From assembly GCA_965230535.1 (NCBI GenBank), contig OZ246010.1, positions 1,798,001 to 1,862,000 of the forward strand: 64,000 bases of DNA, in the 5' to 3' direction. Each line of letters starts with the position of its first letter. Within the stretch, counting starts at the first letter, position 1. Positions 62,799-64,000 of the stretch are shown piece after piece. The notes under the pieces were generated by a model. That model did no database searches. It was given only the letters and a program-made list of their open reading frames with translations, and was not told the origin of the DNA. The stretch comes from JAUILH01 sp965230535. Lineage in GTDB: Bacteria > Bacteroidota > Bacteroidia > Flavobacteriales_D > JAUILH01. The translations under genes were made by a program, and so were the position numbers.

Positions 62799-64000
62799 AT
62801 GCGAATCAAATCATTATTACTGCTTACTGCTATTTTTTGCCTGCTTGGTAGTCAAGTTCAGGCGTCCGATTTATACTGGATTAATGGTTCCGGTCAATGG
62901 GATGATGGCTCACATTGGTCCACCTCTTCCGGAGGAAATTCGTGTAACTGCACTCCTTCCAATCAGGACAACGTCATTTTCGATCAGAATTCATTTAGTC
63001 AAGATGGACAGGTAACCGTTTCATCAAACATCTCTATCAAAAGCATCAATACTCAAAACCTCAACAAACAGGTTAAACTCATCTCCTCTTCTTCCCAAAA
63101 CTTTTCTGTCAAAAACTCATTCGTCTTAAGTCAGAATTTCAAATACCAATTGGAAGGAGAAATTTTGTTCACGGGAAATCAAGGCGGAAATATCAATACC
63201 GGTTTACAGGCTATTAACAGTGATATAGTTTTTAACGGTTCCGGAACATGGCAGCTTCAGGACCATTTGAGTACGACTAAAAATGCTGAAATCAACATCA
63301 TCAAAGGACATTTGGACTTGGCAGGAAAAGACCTTTTCTCCGGAGGTTTAGTATCTCAATCGAACAAAACAAAGTCCATTAGCATCTCAGAATCTGACCT
63401 ATTCATAACGAACACATTAAACTTAGATAATAATATTCTGGTAACTACCAACGGAACCGAGAGCATCTCTCTTGATCCGGACATGCTTACAATCAACAAA
63501 GGAAATGCCGGAGGAGCCAACTACAAACAAATGGCAGTTTGTAACAGTCCTCCCAACCCAATTACTGTAACAATTACAGTTACCTCTAATTACAATGGTT
63601 CGCACATCACTTGTAATGGAGAATGTGATGGAGAAATTACGGTATCGGCATCTTCAGCTGGTGGTGGGCCATTCTCCTATGACTTCCAAAACACTGGTAC
63701 GTTTACCGCTCAAACAGTATACCCGGGTTTATGTGTAGGTAACTTTACTGTAGTCGTGACTGATTCGAGTCAGGAAATTGTGCCTGGAAGTGATCAATAC
63801 TGGACTTGTTCTGAAAACGTAAACGTGATTGAACCTCCTGTTATCAATTTTGGTGTGAACCTGATAGTTAACCCAAGCTGTCCAGGTGTTTGTGACGGAC
63901 AGGCATTTGTTAGCGCAGGTGGAGGAACAGGAACCCTGGATATTAATTGGTTAAATGGAGAAACGGGCTCAAACCCAGTTCTAATGTGTACAGGGTCAAA
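62799..64000 (+). CDS. SprB-repeat surface protein, N-terminal part (runs off window)
   Basis: An ATG at 62799 opens a frame with no stop through to 64000 (400 codons). It starts with a signal peptide (LLLLTAIFCLLGSQVQA), then a domain with LYWINGSGQWDDGSHWS, as seen at the start of many large Bacteroidota adhesins. A beta-helix-like region follows (about 60-240). SprB-type repeats begin near residue 265 (HITCNGECDGEITVSASSAGG) and another at about 360 (PSCPGVCDGQAFVSAGGG). A C-terminal T9SS signal is expected beyond the window. TAAACTTG (62791-62798) directly precedes the ATG as a weak -7 box. Confidence 0.85.
   Translation, partial: MRIKSLLLLTAIFCLLGSQVQASDLYWINGSGQWDDGSHWSTSSGGNSCNCTPSNQDNVIFDQNSFSQDGQVTVSSNISIKSINTQNLNKQVKLISSSSQNFSVKNSFVLSQNFKYQLEGEILFTGNQGGNINTGLQAINSDIVFNGSGTWQLQDHLSTTKNAEINIIKGHLDLAGKDLFSGGLVSQSNKTKSISISESDLFITNTLNLDNNILVTTNGTESISLDPDMLTINKGNAGGANYKQMAVCNSPPNPITVTITVTSNYNGSHITCNGECDGEITVSASSAGGGPFSYDFQNTGTFTAQTVYPGLCVGNFTVVVTDSSQEIVPGSDQYWTCSENVNVIEPPVINFGVNLIVNPSCPGVCDGQAFVSAGGGTGTLDINWLNGETGSNPVLMCTGS

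Noticed and set aside
1..64000. Genomic island, prophage or transposon
   Set aside because: No integrase, transposase, phage structural gene, attachment duplication or sharp base-composition shift was noticed; the only tRNA has no integrase beside it.

Overview
The window looks like a chromosomal stretch of a free-living member of the Bacteroidota, probably a marine or aquatic Flavobacteriales or Cytophagales relative. The evidence is the type IX secretion (T9SS) vocabulary (two PorP/SprF proteins, a PorE-like OmpA protein, three large cargo-like surface proteins, two of them with type B C-terminal domains), a CarboxypepD-regulatory/outer-membrane-barrel receptor, a DUF2723 protein, -7 boxes of the TAnnTTTG type, few Shine-Dalgarno sites and moderate-to-low GC. 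Species cannot be named from the sequence. No phage, transposase, IS, CRISPR or rRNA was seen.

Layout. 1-4.6 kb: translation/transcription operon on the minus strand (rimP-nusA-infB, then a cut-off gene resembling cysC), with a promoter and an attenuator-like hairpin in its leader. 4.7-16.9 kb: minus-strand T9SS module of a small secreted protein, a 2867-residue TSP3-repeat adhesin-like type B cargo, a PorP/SprF protein and a PorE-like protein. 17.2-20.9 kb: sensor kinase with extracytoplasmic propeller plus LytTR regulator. 20.9-30.6 kb, minus strand: a YwqK/MORN-repeat protein, a LysE exporter coupled to a GH3-type acyl-amido synthetase, a glycoside-hydrolase-3-like/serine-hydrolase fusion and an outer-membrane receptor. 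31.0 kb: tRNA-Gln and terminator. 31.2-36 kb: a DUF2723 glycosyltransferase-like membrane protein coupled to a polysaccharide deacetylase. 36-44 kb: TPR lipoprotein, S9 peptidase, OmpA protein, membrane protein, tsaB, DUF3857 transglutaminase-like protein. 44-48.4 kb: a SAM-I riboswitch-controlled methionine synthase operon, in which methionine synthase is split in two genes and a QueF homologue lacking its catalytic cysteine sits between the halves. 48.5-53.1 kb: SF1 helicase and a TPR protein. 53.2-59.3 kb: a 2046-residue protein fusing an outer-membrane barrel, twelve Ig-like domains, Gly/Asn-rich linkers and a roughly 350-residue charged helix. 59.5-64 kb: a second T9SS module (type B cargo, PorP/SprF, and a cut-off SprB-repeat protein).

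How it fits together. Much of the window is devoted to building and decorating the cell surface: secreted repeat proteins, their dedicated PorP partners, periplasmic OmpA anchors, a putative protein O-glycosyltransferase and polysaccharide-modifying enzymes. The best candidates for undescribed biology are the Cys-less QueF-like protein inside the SAM-riboswitch met operon, the barrel-Ig-helix giant protein, and the GH3 synthetase-LysE exporter pair.
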